The notes below the pieces were generated by a model. That model did no database searches. It was not told the DNA's origin and worked only from the letters and a program-made list of their open reading frames with translations. From an uncultured Bacilli bacterium (lineage in GTDB: Bacteria > Bacillota_I > Bacilli_A > RF39 > UBA660), in the NCBI GenBank assembly GCA_944358495.1, contig CALVRF010000001.1, positions 1-39,112 on the forward strand: DNA of 39,112 bases, in the 5' to 3' direction. A program made the position numbers and the translations under genes. Position 1 is the stretch's first letter. Each line of letters starts with the position of its first letter. This document shows, piece after piece, positions 8,376 through 15,480 of the stretch.

Positions 8376-9290
8376 GTGAAGAACGCTATTAATTATTTTT
8401 ATAATATTGCCATTGATGATATTCATCAAAATAGTAAAATGTTTTACTTTGATTATGCAGGTTTTCGTTATGCTTTATTAAGTTATGATAAGGATCCGGA
8501 GTTAGTTAATAATATTTACAATTTACACTTGGAAATTTTAAAGCAAGGGCTTTATATCCATCAAATTATTTTGAACAAAGATGGGCAGATAATTACCTTT
8601 ATTAATGGGCTTCCTTATATATTAATGCGTTTGATTAATTATGGTGAGAAGATTACTTTTAGGGATGTTTTATCTTTTGTTGGAGTGTCAAGCGGTAGGG
8701 GGATAGATACTAATTTAAAACGAGTACATTGGGGGGGATTATGGTCAGATAAGATTGATTACTTGGAATATGAAATAACTCAGCTGGGGCAAAAACATTC
8801 GGCAATTAGAAACTCTTTTAGCTATTTTGTAGGATTAGGCGAGACGAGCATTCAGTTGTTTAATATGTTTTTTGGTAGTGAGGGCCGGAAAATTATAGCT
8901 CAGGAAAGTGTGGGACATGATCGAATTAAAGTTGATGACGATACTTTTGAATTATATAATCCTTTGAATTTAGTGGTAGATTATCGTGTGCGTGATATTG
9001 CTGAGTATATTAAAAATAAGTTTTTTTCAGGTTATGATGTATGGGAGGATATCAATTATTTTTTATATAGCGGAGGTTTTACTGCTGATGAACATTTATT
9101 GTTTTTTATTAGATTGTTATATCCAACGTATTATTTTGATATTTATGAGAATATTATAAGTGGTGATTTGGACGAAAATGAATTACAAAAAATCATCGAC
9201 AAAGTTGATGATTTTCAAAATATATTAAGAAATGTTTATTTATATTATAGACGTTTTTTGCAGCTACCAACAATTGAATGGCTTGAGTAA
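8376..9290 (+). CDS. YutH/CotS-like spore coat protein (tentative)
   Basis: A 304-aa protein without signal peptide or membrane helix. It resembles the phosphotransferase-like YutH/CotS coat-associated proteins in overall length and in segments such as LNLVVDYRVRDIAEYIKNKF (about 205-224), where kinases of this fold carry the catalytic loop, and in its C-terminal PTIEWLE. The canonical kinase glycine loop is weak, so it may be an inactive kinase fold. GTG 8376 is favoured because GGATGGTGA (8362-8370) lies five bases upstream; ATG 8358 would have no such site. Its divergent neighbour is a CotZ-like gene. The family call is moderate. Confidence 0.5.
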   Translation: MKNAINYFYNIAIDDIHQNSKMFYFDYAGFRYALLSYDKDPELVNNIYNLHLEILKQGLYIHQIILNKDGQIITFINGLPYILMRLINYGEKITFRDVLSFVGVSSGRGIDTNLKRVHWGGLWSDKIDYLEYEITQLGQKHSAIRNSFSYFVGLGETSIQLFNMFFGSEGRKIIAQESVGHDRIKVDDDTFELYNPLNLVVDYRVRDIAEYIKNKFFSGYDVWEDINYFLYSGGFTADEHLLFFIRLLYPTYYFDIYENIISGDLDENELQKIIDKVDDFQNILRNVYLYYRRFLQLPTIEWLE

Positions 9291-9302
9291 CAGGTAAAAC
9301 GG

Positions 9303-9563
9303 TTATAAATATTGATTATTTTGAATTTCGGTGATGTTAATAACTTCTTTTACACTTGGTATTTCTTCTTTTATAGCACCTTCAATTCCCTCTTTTAGAG
9401 TGAAATCAATAAGTTCGCAACCGGCACAAGCACCCAACATTTTTATATAAACAATATTATTTTCATATTTTATGAATTCAATATTGCCACCATCAGATAT
9501 TAAAAAGGGTCTTAACTTATCGATAATTTCTTTTATTTTTTGTTCTTCTTTTATTTTTTTCAT
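9303..9563 (-). CDS. Nfu-type Fe-S cluster protein (NifU C-terminal domain)
   Basis: An 86-aa protein consisting only of the NifU C-terminal domain, which binds a 4Fe-4S cluster between two subunits and passes it to target apoproteins. The motif LRPFLISDGGNIEF (about 18-31) is followed by GACAGCE, the CxxC cluster site (about 48-51). Length and layout match B. subtilis YutI-like single-domain Nfu. ATG 9563 is behind AGAAGGAA. It converges on the 3' end of the YutH-like gene and is divergent from the S1-domain gene. Confidence 0.92.
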   Translation of the reverse strand: MKKIKEEQKIKEIIDKLRPFLISDGGNIEFIKYENNIVYIKMLGACAGCELIDFTLKEGIEGAIKEEIPSVKEVINITEIQNNQYL

Positions 9564-9650
9564 GGTATCATTTCCTTCTCTATTTTTGTGTAATTTATTT
9601 TGCTAAATAATTTGAAATCAAACTATATTATTTTTGTTAGTAATATTTAT

Positions 9651-9678
9651 ATTATACTATAATTTGGGTTAATGTAAA
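9651..9678 (-). promoter_or_regulatory. Promoter of the nfu-like gene
   Basis: On the minus strand TTTACA (9678-9673), a 16-base spacer and TATAAT (9656-9651), leaving a leader of roughly 80 nt. Confidence 0.55.
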
Positions 9679-9704
9679 GTAATTTTTTGTTTTATAATTA
9701 GGTG

Positions 9705-9713
9705 TGGTATAAT
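9705..9713 (+). promoter_or_regulatory. Extended -10 promoter
   Basis: TGGTATAAT (9705-9713), an extended -10 box, lies about 20 bases before the S1-domain gene. No good -35 is seen. Confidence 0.5.
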
Positions 9714-9734
9714 AATATTAGGAGTTGGTTTGAT

Positions 9735-10112
9735 ATGCCAAAATATGAAAAAGGGAAAGTTGTACGTGGAACAGTAACATGCATCGAACCTTATGGAGCT
9801 TTTATGTCGTTTGATGAATTTTATACTGGTCTTATTCATATTTCTGAAATTTCTAATGGCTTTGTCAAAAATATAAGTGATTTTATCAATGTTGGGGATC
9901 ATATATATGTAGAAATTTTAGAGGTGGATGAGGAAGAAGCTCATCTAAGACTTAGTATTAAAAATATTCAATACCGGATTAATGGTAAGCCTAGAAAAAG
10001 GAAGATTCAGGAGACTCCAAAAGGTTTTGAAACTTTAGAAAAAAATTTACCAATGTGGATTAATTGCAAATTAAAAACTATTAAAAAAGCGCGAAACTTT
10101 GTTGACAAATAG
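9735..10112 (+). CDS. S1 RNA-binding domain protein (YugI/GSP13-like)
   Basis: A 125-aa protein with one N-terminal S1 OB-fold (about residues 5-75). Typical segments are KGKVVRGTVTCIEPYGAFM, GLIHISEIS and VGDHIYVEILEVDEEEAHLRLSIK. The tail is basic. Single-S1 proteins of this length in Firmicutes (general stress protein 13/CvfD type) bind ribosomes or RNA and modulate translation or mRNA turnover. The start is ATG 9735 behind AGGAG (9720-9724); the in-frame GTG 9702 overlaps the -10 box. It is followed at once by the promoter of the first tRNA cluster. Confidence 0.85.
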   Translation: MPKYEKGKVVRGTVTCIEPYGAFMSFDEFYTGLIHISEISNGFVKNISDFINVGDHIYVEILEVDEEEAHLRLSIKNIQYRINGKPRKRKIQETPKGFETLEKNLPMWINCKLKTIKKARNFVDK

Positions 10113-10130
10113 AATTATATATGTTATAGT
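10102..10130 (+). promoter_or_regulatory. Promoter of tRNA cluster 1
   Basis: TTGACA (10102-10107), a 17-base spacer and TATAGT (10125-10130), 19 bases before tRNA-Val. It overlaps the stop codon region of the S1-domain gene. Confidence 0.8.
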
Positions 10131-10149
10131 TAATTACGTCCACATGAAT

Positions 10150-10226
10150 GGGCGATTAGCTCAGTTGGTTAGAGCATCTGCCTTACAAGCAGAGGGTCAT
10201 AGGTTCGAGTCCTATATCGCCCACCA
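10150..10226 (+). tRNA. tRNA-Val(TAC)
   Basis: Acceptor GGGCGAT pairs with ATCGCCC; the anticodon stem TCTGC/GCAGA encloses CTTACAA, giving anticodon TAC. CCA is encoded. First gene of a five-tRNA unit. Confidence 0.97.
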
Positions 10227-10234
10227 TTTTTTTT

Positions 10235-10310
<76 letters not shown>

Positions 10311-10316
10311 TTATTT

Positions 10317-10400
10317 GGAGAGGTAGCGAAGTGGTTAAACGCGGCAGACTGTAAATCTGTTCCTTCGGGTTCGATGGTTCGAATCCATCTCTCTCCACCA
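10317..10400 (+). tRNA. tRNA-Tyr(GTA)
   Basis: Acceptor GGAGAGG with CTCTCC; anticodon loop CTGTAAA gives GTA. A long variable arm (class II) is present as expected for bacterial tRNA-Tyr. CCA encoded. Confidence 0.96.
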
Positions 10401-10406
10401 CGTGAT

Positions 10407-10481
10407 TGCCTCGTAGCCAAGCGGTAAGGCACCACACTTTGACTGTGGCATTCGCTAGTTCGAATCTAGCCGAGGCAGCCA
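10407..10481 (+). tRNA. tRNA-Gln(TTG)
   Basis: Acceptor TGCCTCG with CGAGGCA; anticodon stem CCACA/TGTGG encloses CTTTGAC, anticodon TTG. CCA encoded. Confidence 0.96.
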
Positions 10482-10487
10482 TATAAT

Positions 10488-10563
10488 GTCCCGTTAGCTC
10501 AGCTGGTAGAGCATTTGACTTTTAATCAAAGGGTCCCGAGTTCGAATCTCGGGCGGGACACCA
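10488..10563 (+). tRNA. tRNA-Lys(TTT)
   Basis: Acceptor GTCCCGT with CGGGAC; anticodon stem TTTGA/TCAAA encloses CTTTTAA, anticodon TTT. CCA encoded. Last of cluster 1. Confidence 0.97.
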
Positions 10564-10576
10564 TTGTAGTTTGTTA

Positions 10577-10601
10577 GGGCCTTTAATTATAAGGCTTTTT
10601 T
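10577..10601 (+). terminator. Terminator of tRNA cluster 1
   Basis: GCCTT (10579-10583) pairs with AAGGC (10591-10595) and is followed by six T. Confidence 0.75.
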
Positions 10602-10917
10602 GATATCTATATGTTTTTGTGCCATGCAATTTTATGTTTTTTACTAGAATATTTTTTAGTTTTTTTGAGATATATGGTGTTTATTTTGGTAGTTGATATA
10701 TGTGCCTGAACAGTTATTATATTTTTGTTTTATTAATAAACTTTTGTGCTGATACATATAGTTTGTTATAGGTCGATTATATATTTATTTAGGGTTTATC
10801 TTAAAATTTTATTTATTTGTACGTAAAAATATATAAAAAAACGCAAAAAAGGGGTTTAAATTTAAAGAAAATGTGATATAATGGATATGTTACTTTTTGA
10901 AAGTGAATAATTTAGAT
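10602..10917. other. AT-rich intergenic region between tRNA clusters
   Basis: This stretch holds no credible reading frame and no RNA gene that I can recognise. The only visible signal is the extended -10 promoter at its right end (10874-10882). Confidence 0.6.
10874..10882 (+). promoter_or_regulatory. Extended -10 promoter of tRNA cluster 2
   Basis: TGATATAAT (10874-10882) lies 36 bases before tRNA-Leu. The -35 is poor (TTTAAA at 10855-10860, spacing 16). Confidence 0.55.
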
Positions 10918-11006
10918 GCCTGAGTGGCGAAATTGGTAGACGCACAGGACTTAAAATCCTGCGGGAGTCATATCCCGTGCCGGTTCAAGTCCGGCCTTAG
11001 GCACCA
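10918..11006 (+). tRNA. tRNA-Leu(TAA)
   Basis: Acceptor GCCTGAG with CTTAGGC; anticodon stem CAGGA/TCCTG encloses CTTAAAA, anticodon TAA. Long variable arm, CCA encoded. Confidence 0.96.
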
Positions 11007-11010
11007 ACGT

Positions 11011-11101
11011 GGAGAAATACCCAAGTCTGGTTGAAGGGACCGGTCTTGAAAACCGGGAGGTCGGAAACGGCGCGGGGGTTCGAATCCCTCTTTCTCCGCC
11101 A
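11011..11101 (+). tRNA. tRNA-Ser(TGA)
   Basis: Acceptor GGAGAAA with TTTCTCC; anticodon stem CCGGT/ACCGG encloses CTTGAAA, anticodon TGA. Long variable arm, discriminator G, CCA encoded. Confidence 0.96.
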
Positions 11102-11118
11102 TTTGTATTTTAGAATAT

Positions 11119-11195
<77 letters not shown>

Positions 11196-11199
11196 TTTT

Positions 11200-11275
11200 G
11201 GTCTCGTGGTGTAGCGGTTATCACGTCTGCCTGTCACGCAGAAGATCGCGAGTTCGATTCTCGTCGGGACCGCCA
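11200..11275 (+). tRNA. tRNA-Asp(GTC)
   Basis: Acceptor GGTCTCG with CGGGACC (one G-U pair); anticodon stem TCTGC/GCAGA encloses CTGTCAC, anticodon GTC. CCA encoded. Confidence 0.96.
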
Positions 11276-11278
11276 TTT

Positions 11279-11354
<76 letters not shown>

Positions 11355-11369
11355 TCTGTAAAAACTATA

Positions 11370-11398
11370 AACTCTTACGTTCGGTTAAGGGTTTTTTT
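11370..11398 (+). terminator. Terminator of tRNA cluster 2
   Basis: AACTCTTA (11370-11377) pairs with TAAGGGTT (11386-11393, one G-U) around an 8-base loop and runs into a T tract to 11398. Confidence 0.65.
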
Positions 11399-11415
11399 AA
11401 CCGCTACACCAAGCA

Positions 11416-11441
11416 AGAAAAAGCCCAACGAGTTATTGGGC
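11416..11441 (-). terminator. Minus-strand terminator-like hairpin
   Basis: Read on the minus strand, GCCCAA (11441-11436) pairs with TTGGGC (11428-11423) and is followed by TTTTT. No minus-strand gene is seen to its right before 11985, so what it terminates is unclear. Confidence 0.45.
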
Positions 11442-11541
11442 CGCGCCGATATATTTATAGTTTGTTTTAATAGTTGTTTTTTTAAAGGTTTGTGTTGGAA
11501 TTTAAAGAAAAATTTTAATATAAAAAGATTTTATGTGGGTA

Positions 11542-11570
11542 TTGACTAACGCCCATAATTGTGATAGAAT
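11542..11570 (+). promoter_or_regulatory. Strong promoter of tRNA-Arg/Pro unit
   Basis: TTGACT (11542-11547), a 17-base spacer, and TAGAAT (11565-11570) with an extended TG at 11562-11563. The start would be near 11577, about 150 nt before tRNA-Arg. Confidence 0.75.
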
Positions 11571-11576
11571 TTAATC

Positions 11577-11725
11577 GTGTCTTAGTTAAGTGTATTGATT
11601 TACTTAAATTTTAGACAATATTATCTTGTAGGAATAATGCTTATTTTGTTGAATAGTATTTAATAGCTGGCGCTTATTACGTGGTAAGAGAATAAGTATT
11701 AATATATTCCTTGCAGGCGACATAT
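11577..11725 (+). ncRNA. Structured RNA leader upstream of tRNA-Arg
   Basis: Two hairpins occupy the region between the promoter and tRNA-Arg. The first (11579-11616) has GTCT/AGAC and TTAAGT/ACTTAA steps. The second is longer: AGGAATA (11630-11636) with TATTCCT (11705-11711), and ATGCTTATT (11637-11645) with AATAAGTAT (11691-11699), separated by a 5-base bulge; inside it CTTATTAC and GTGGTAAG can also pair. There is no open reading frame with a ribosome binding site. It may be a separate small RNA or a processed tRNA leader; it does not match a known RNA that I recognise. Confidence 0.4.
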
Positions 11726-11802
11726 GCGCCCATAGCTCAATTGGATAGAGCGTTTGACTACGGATCAAAAGGTTATGGGTTCGACTCCTATTGGGCGCGC
11801 CA
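11726..11802 (+). tRNA. tRNA-Arg(ACG)
   Basis: Acceptor GCGCCCA with TGGGCGC; anticodon stem TTTGA/TCAAA encloses CTACGGA, anticodon ACG (A34 normally becomes inosine). CCA encoded. Confidence 0.96.
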
Positions 11803-11807
11803 TATAT

Positions 11808-11884
11808 CGGGAAGTAGTTCAACTTGGTAGAGCACTACATTTGGGATGTAGCTGTTGCAGGTTCAAATCCTGTCTTCCCGACCA
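11808..11884 (+). tRNA. tRNA-Pro(TGG)
   Basis: Acceptor CGGGAAG with CTTCCCG; anticodon stem CTACA/TGTAG encloses TTTGGGA, anticodon TGG. CCA encoded. Confidence 0.96.
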
Positions 11885-11895
11885 CTTTATAAAAT

Positions 11896-11920
11896 AACCG
11901 TTGAATAACAACGGTTTTTA
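11896..11920 (+). terminator. Terminator of tRNA-Arg/Pro unit
   Basis: AACCGTTG (11896-11903) pairs with CAACGGTT (11909-11916), loop AATAA, followed by TTT. Confidence 0.75.
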
Positions 11921-11984
11921 TGCGCTTGAAATTGAATAAATCCACAGTACTGTCTTTCAATATGATGATTATGGTGACAAAAGG

Positions 11985-12731
11985 TCATAAAATTTTATTA
12001 TAGATTTTTTCTAAATCTTGTTCCATAATATCAAAGCTAGTTCCATGGTCATGGATTTGCCCGGCTTTTTTACCACTTTTGAAAACATTAATTTTAAAAG
12101 TTATTTTAATTGTGCCATCGTCGATGGCTTTTAGGAAACTTTTAAATTTTTTCAGTTCATAAAAGGTGTAATCATAATATTTGTAGTAAACACTGTCACA
12201 TTCATATTTTCTATCGGCCTTGACAAAAAGTAAGTATTTTAATTTTCGATATACTTTTTCTTTTATCATGTCAAAGCTCCAAGAACATTTATTGTCGATT
12301 AATATACCACTTAATTTATCAAATACATGCATAAAAACTTTTTCTTTGTGCCAGTCAACGTAAAGAATATATTGATATTTTTTAGCAGTTTGAACATACT
12401 TATTACCATATATTGATATATTGAATACTTTATATTGTGGATATTTAGAATGGGGATAGCCATATTCTTTATGGATTCTTTTAATTTCATATAAATAGCT
12501 ATCTGGCGCTGCCCCAAATAAAGTGATGTAAGGCTCACTATTAGTTTTTTTAGCCTTTATTTCAATTGCTCCATAATCGGGAATTTCAAAATCTTCACTA
12601 TGGATGTCTAGCTCATTTTCTAACGTAAGACCAACGCCGGAGTCACCATTATTGACTGATTTAATCCATCCTTTTTGGACTATGCGATTCATTTTTTCGG
12701 TTAATTCCTGATATTCATATAATTCTTTCAT
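11985..12731 (-). CDS. MvaI/BcnI-family restriction endonuclease-like protein
   Basis: A 248-aa protein resembling the MvaI/BcnI group of PD-(D/E)XK endonucleases, which cut both strands of short pseudopalindromes. The N-terminal core is recognisable: GWIKS, then NGDSGVGLTLENELDI (about 27-43), then IPDYGAIEIKAKK (about 50-62) supplying the D...ExK catalytic residues, then ITLFGAAP. MKELYEY at 12731 is the start, behind GGGAGA; an ATG 15 bases upstream has no such site. No DNA methyltransferase is nearby, so a classical restriction-modification pair is not visible. It might act alone, use a remote methylase, or have a different target. Confidence 0.7.
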   Translation of the reverse strand: MKELYEYQELTEKMNRIVQKGWIKSVNNGDSGVGLTLENELDIHSEDFEIPDYGAIEIKAKKTNSEPYITLFGAAPDSYLYEIKRIHKEYGYPHSKYPQYKVFNISIYGNKYVQTAKKYQYILYVDWHKEKVFMHVFDKLSGILIDNKCSWSFDMIKEKVYRKLKYLLFVKADRKYECDSVYYKYYDYTFYELKKFKSFLKAIDDGTIKITFKINVFKSGKKAGQIHDHGTSFDIMEQDLEKIYNKIL

Positions 12732-12969
12732 ATTTGTTTCTCCCATATTATAATTTGTTAGAACTTTGGAGTTCTATATTAATATACGTTTTTTATAGAG
12801 GTAATTCCTGCTTCTTATGGGAAAAAAAGCTCAAAAAATGTCAAAAAATGAATATATTAAACCAAAGAGCTAAAATTAAATAGTATGGTGTTTTATCTTC
12901 CCATGAATTAACTCTTTAAAAAAAGGCGTAAATATGATAAACTAATAGTAGCTGTGAAAGGAGAATTAT

Positions 12970-13503
12970 ATGGTAGTTTTTTTAATAATAATTGTGATTT
13001 TAGTAGCAATTATAATTATTTTATATAACCACTTGGTAAAATTAAATATTAGATGTAATAATGCGTGGTCACAAATAGATAATCAGCTTAAACGTAGAGC
13101 TGATTTAATTCCTAATTTAGTAGAAGTTACGAAGGGTTATGCCGCATATGAAAGTCAAGTGTTAACTGAGGTAGTGAATGCGAGAAATCAAGCTAACTCG
13201 ATGAGCGATATGGCCAAAAATAGTGAGGAAGTAAGTGAAAAATTAAATAATTTATTTGCTTTGTCAGAAAATTATCCAGATTTAAAAGCTAATGAAGTTT
13301 TTAAAAATTTGCAAATTGAATTAACAGGAACTGAAGATAAAATTGCCTTTGCTCGCCAGTTTTATAACGATACAGTGCAACATTATAATACGGCGATTAT
13401 GGTATTTCCAAACAATATTATGGCAAAATTAATGAAGTATAAAGAGAAAGAATATTTTAAAGTGCAAGAAGACGAAAAAGAAGTAGTTGAGGTGAAGTTA
13501 TAA
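12970..13503 (+). CDS. LemA family protein
   Basis: A 177-aa protein with one N-terminal membrane helix (about residues 2-22) and a helical-bundle domain facing the cytoplasm or the outside. The signature is strong: LNIRCNNAWSQIDNQLKRRADLIPNLVEVTKGYAAYE (split here as VQ-like NNAWSQIDNQLKRR and RADLIPNLVE). The function of LemA is not settled, but it is very often paired with an HtpX-like protease, as here. AAAGGAG precedes ATG 12970. Its stop is one base before the htpX ATG, so the two are translated together. Confidence 0.93.
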   Translation: MVVFLIIIVILVAIIIILYNHLVKLNIRCNNAWSQIDNQLKRRADLIPNLVEVTKGYAAYESQVLTEVVNARNQANSMSDMAKNSEEVSEKLNNLFALSENYPDLKANEVFKNLQIELTGTEDKIAFARQFYNDTVQHYNTAIMVFPNNIMAKLMKYKEKEYFKVQEDEKEVVEVKL

Positions 13504-13504
13504 G

Positions 13505-14383
13505 ATGATTTTAAGAGATGTTAGACGTAATAAATTGAAAACAGGTTTGATTATTACTATCTTTTTTGTTTTCATCACTTTACTAATTTATTTTGTATCT
13601 TTATTTCTCTTTGATAACATTTATTTAGCAGCAGCAATAGGACTTTCCATCTCCGCAATTTCAGCATTTGTTTCTTATTATAATTCAGATAAAATGATTT
13701 TGAGTATTAATGGTGCGAGGCCGGCAACACGTGAAGAGTTTTTACAATTAAATGTATCTTTGGAATCTTTATGTATTAGTGCCGGATTACCATTGCCCAA
13801 ATTATATGTGATGGAGACTGATGCGTTAAATGCTTTTGCGACAGGAAGAAATCCTGAGCATGCTGTAGTCTGTGTAACAACAGGACTACTTAAAAAGCTT
13901 AATAAATATGAATTAGAAGGTGTTTTAGCTCACGAATTATCACATATTAAAAACTATGATATTCTAGTTTCTACTATTTCCATTGTAATGGTGGGATTTG
14001 TAAGTATATTAGCTGATGTATTTACTCACGGCTTAATTTGGGGTGGTAATCGCGATGAAGACAGTAGAGCTTCTATAATTTTATTAGTTGTGGGTTTAGT
14101 ATTTATTATTTTATCGCCGATAGCAGCTACATTGCTTAAATTAGCCATTTCGCGTAATCGTGAATATTTGGCTGATGCTAGTGCGGTAGAAATTGCTCGT
14201 AATAAAGAAGGACTTATAAGCGCATTAACAAAATTAGAAACAGAAAATAGACCAATGAATGTTAACAAAGCAACGGAATCTTTATTTATTGTTAATCCAT
14301 TAAAAGGCAAAGAGAAGGATTCTTTATGGAGTACTCATCCAAGTACAGTTAATCGCATTAAAAGATTGCAAAATATTCAATAA
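13505..14383 (+). CDS. htpX: M48 family zinc metalloprotease HtpX
   Basis: A 292-aa integral membrane protease involved in quality control of membrane proteins. Two N-terminal helices (about 16-38 and 40-58) and further hydrophobic segments (about 155-175 and 190-210) flank the catalytic domain. The zinc site HELSH is at about residues 143-147 and the third ligand Glu is in NREYLADASAVE near 219. Length is normal. Overlapping transcription with lemA is the usual arrangement. AGGTGAAG (about 13489-13496) serves as its ribosome binding site inside the lemA end. Confidence 0.94.
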   Translation: MILRDVRRNKLKTGLIITIFFVFITLLIYFVSLFLFDNIYLAAAIGLSISAISAFVSYYNSDKMILSINGARPATREEFLQLNVSLESLCISAGLPLPKLYVMETDALNAFATGRNPEHAVVCVTTGLLKKLNKYELEGVLAHELSHIKNYDILVSTISIVMVGFVSILADVFTHGLIWGGNRDEDSRASIILLVVGLVFIILSPIAATLLKLAISRNREYLADASAVEIARNKEGLISALTKLETENRPMNVNKATESLFIVNPLKGKEKDSLWSTHPSTVNRIKRLQNIQ

Positions 14384-14401
14384 TAGTTTATAAGTTAGAA
14401 G

Positions 14402-14431
14402 AAAGCGTAATAAAGCCAAAAACGCTTTTTT
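14402..14431 (+). terminator. Terminator of lemA-htpX
   Basis: AAAGCG (14402-14407) pairs with CGCTTT (14423-14428), followed by a T run. Confidence 0.6.
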
Positions 14432-14456
14432 ATTGGTGAAAATTTAGTGATAATGG

Positions 14457-14485
14457 TTGAAAATTAACGATTTAGTAGATTAAAT
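14457..14485 (+). promoter_or_regulatory. Candidate promoter
   Basis: TTGAAA (14457-14462), a 17-base spacer and TTAAAT (14480-14485) precede the tandem thioredoxin-like gene. Confidence 0.4.
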
Positions 14486-14528
14486 TTGGAAAATATGTTA
14501 TTATTATATAGAGAAAAGAGGTAGTGAT

Positions 14529-15389
14529 ATGAACGAAAACAAACGTTTATTGGTTATTTTTGGAGTAATTGTTTTAGTTGTAGCAGTAATTTTAATAATT
14601 AGTTTTTGGCCAGAACCGGATAAAACTTTTACATGTGGAGTAAAAGCTGATGGCGACTATGATAAACTTGGGTCTGTGAACTATGAGCAGTATCAATGTT
14701 TATATGAAAGTGATGATAAAAATGCTTTGGTAGTAGCTGATGAACTTAGCAATAAAGAAAAAGAAACTTTAAATAACGTAGCTACAAGATTAGGTCATGC
14801 ATTATATTATGTAGATACGGAAAGTTTTTCTAGTGATGAATTAAAATCTATGAAAAAAGAATTAAAATATAATGACAATTCTTTTGATAAAAATGTTATT
14901 TTAACGATTCAAAGTGAAAAAGTTGATGATTTTAAAGAAGAAATTTTTGACGATGAGGATGCTTTGTTTGAATTCTTACAAGATGCTAATTTAGCTAAAT
15001 TTGCTTGTGAGGTAGTGAGTGATCCTGAATATGAAAACTTAGGAGCACTTACCTATGACCAATATCAATGTTTATATGATAGTGGTGAGCCATTTGCTCT
15101 TATTTTAGCGCAAACAACATGCAGTTATTGTTTGTCATATAAACCGATAATTGATGAATATGCTGCTGATAATAATGTACCAGTTTACATTATAGAAATT
15201 GACGAATTAACTGATGATGAAACTAATTCAATATTATCTTCATTAAGCTATTTTGATGATAATACTAGTTGGGGAACACCACTAACTATTGGTATTAAAG
15301 ATAAAGAAGTAGTAGCTGAGATTAACGGTTATACTGATGATGAAAATACCATTAAAGATTTCTTTGTACAGCTTGGACTTCAGGAATAA
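14529..15389 (+). CDS. Anchored tandem thioredoxin-like protein
   Basis: A 286-aa protein with one N-terminal membrane helix (about residues 7-27) followed by two repeated thioredoxin-like domains. Each begins with the same block: NYEQYQCLYESDDKNALVVAD in the first and TYDQYQCLYDSGEPFALILAQ in the second (shown shortened as YEQYQCLY and YDQYQCLY). Only the second keeps a redox motif, CSYC (residues 198-201). In the first, the equivalent position reads ELSN, so it should be inactive. The protein would act outside the membrane in disulfide exchange, or use the dead domain to bind a partner. ATG 14529 follows AGAGGTAGTGAT. It is monocistronic, with a terminator after it. Confidence 0.75.
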   Translation: MNENKRLLVIFGVIVLVVAVILIISFWPEPDKTFTCGVKADGDYDKLGSVNYEQYQCLYESDDKNALVVADELSNKEKETLNNVATRLGHALYYVDTESFSSDELKSMKKELKYNDNSFDKNVILTIQSEKVDDFKEEIFDDEDALFEFLQDANLAKFACEVVSDPEYENLGALTYDQYQCLYDSGEPFALILAQTTCSYCLSYKPIIDEYAADNNVPVYIIEIDELTDDETNSILSSLSYFDDNTSWGTPLTIGIKDKEVVAEINGYTDDENTIKDFFVQLGLQE

Positions 15390-15401
15390 ACGTTATAATA
15401 G

Positions 15402-15429
15402 AATAGTGATTAAGTTCACTATTTTTTTT
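15402..15429 (+). terminator. Rho-independent terminator
   Basis: AATAGTGA (15402-15409) pairs with TCACTATT (15416-15423), followed by eight T. Confidence 0.8.
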
Positions 15430-15480
15430 GTCATTTTAAAGTCACTTTGTGGAGATATTATGTTCTTAAGGAGGGATACT

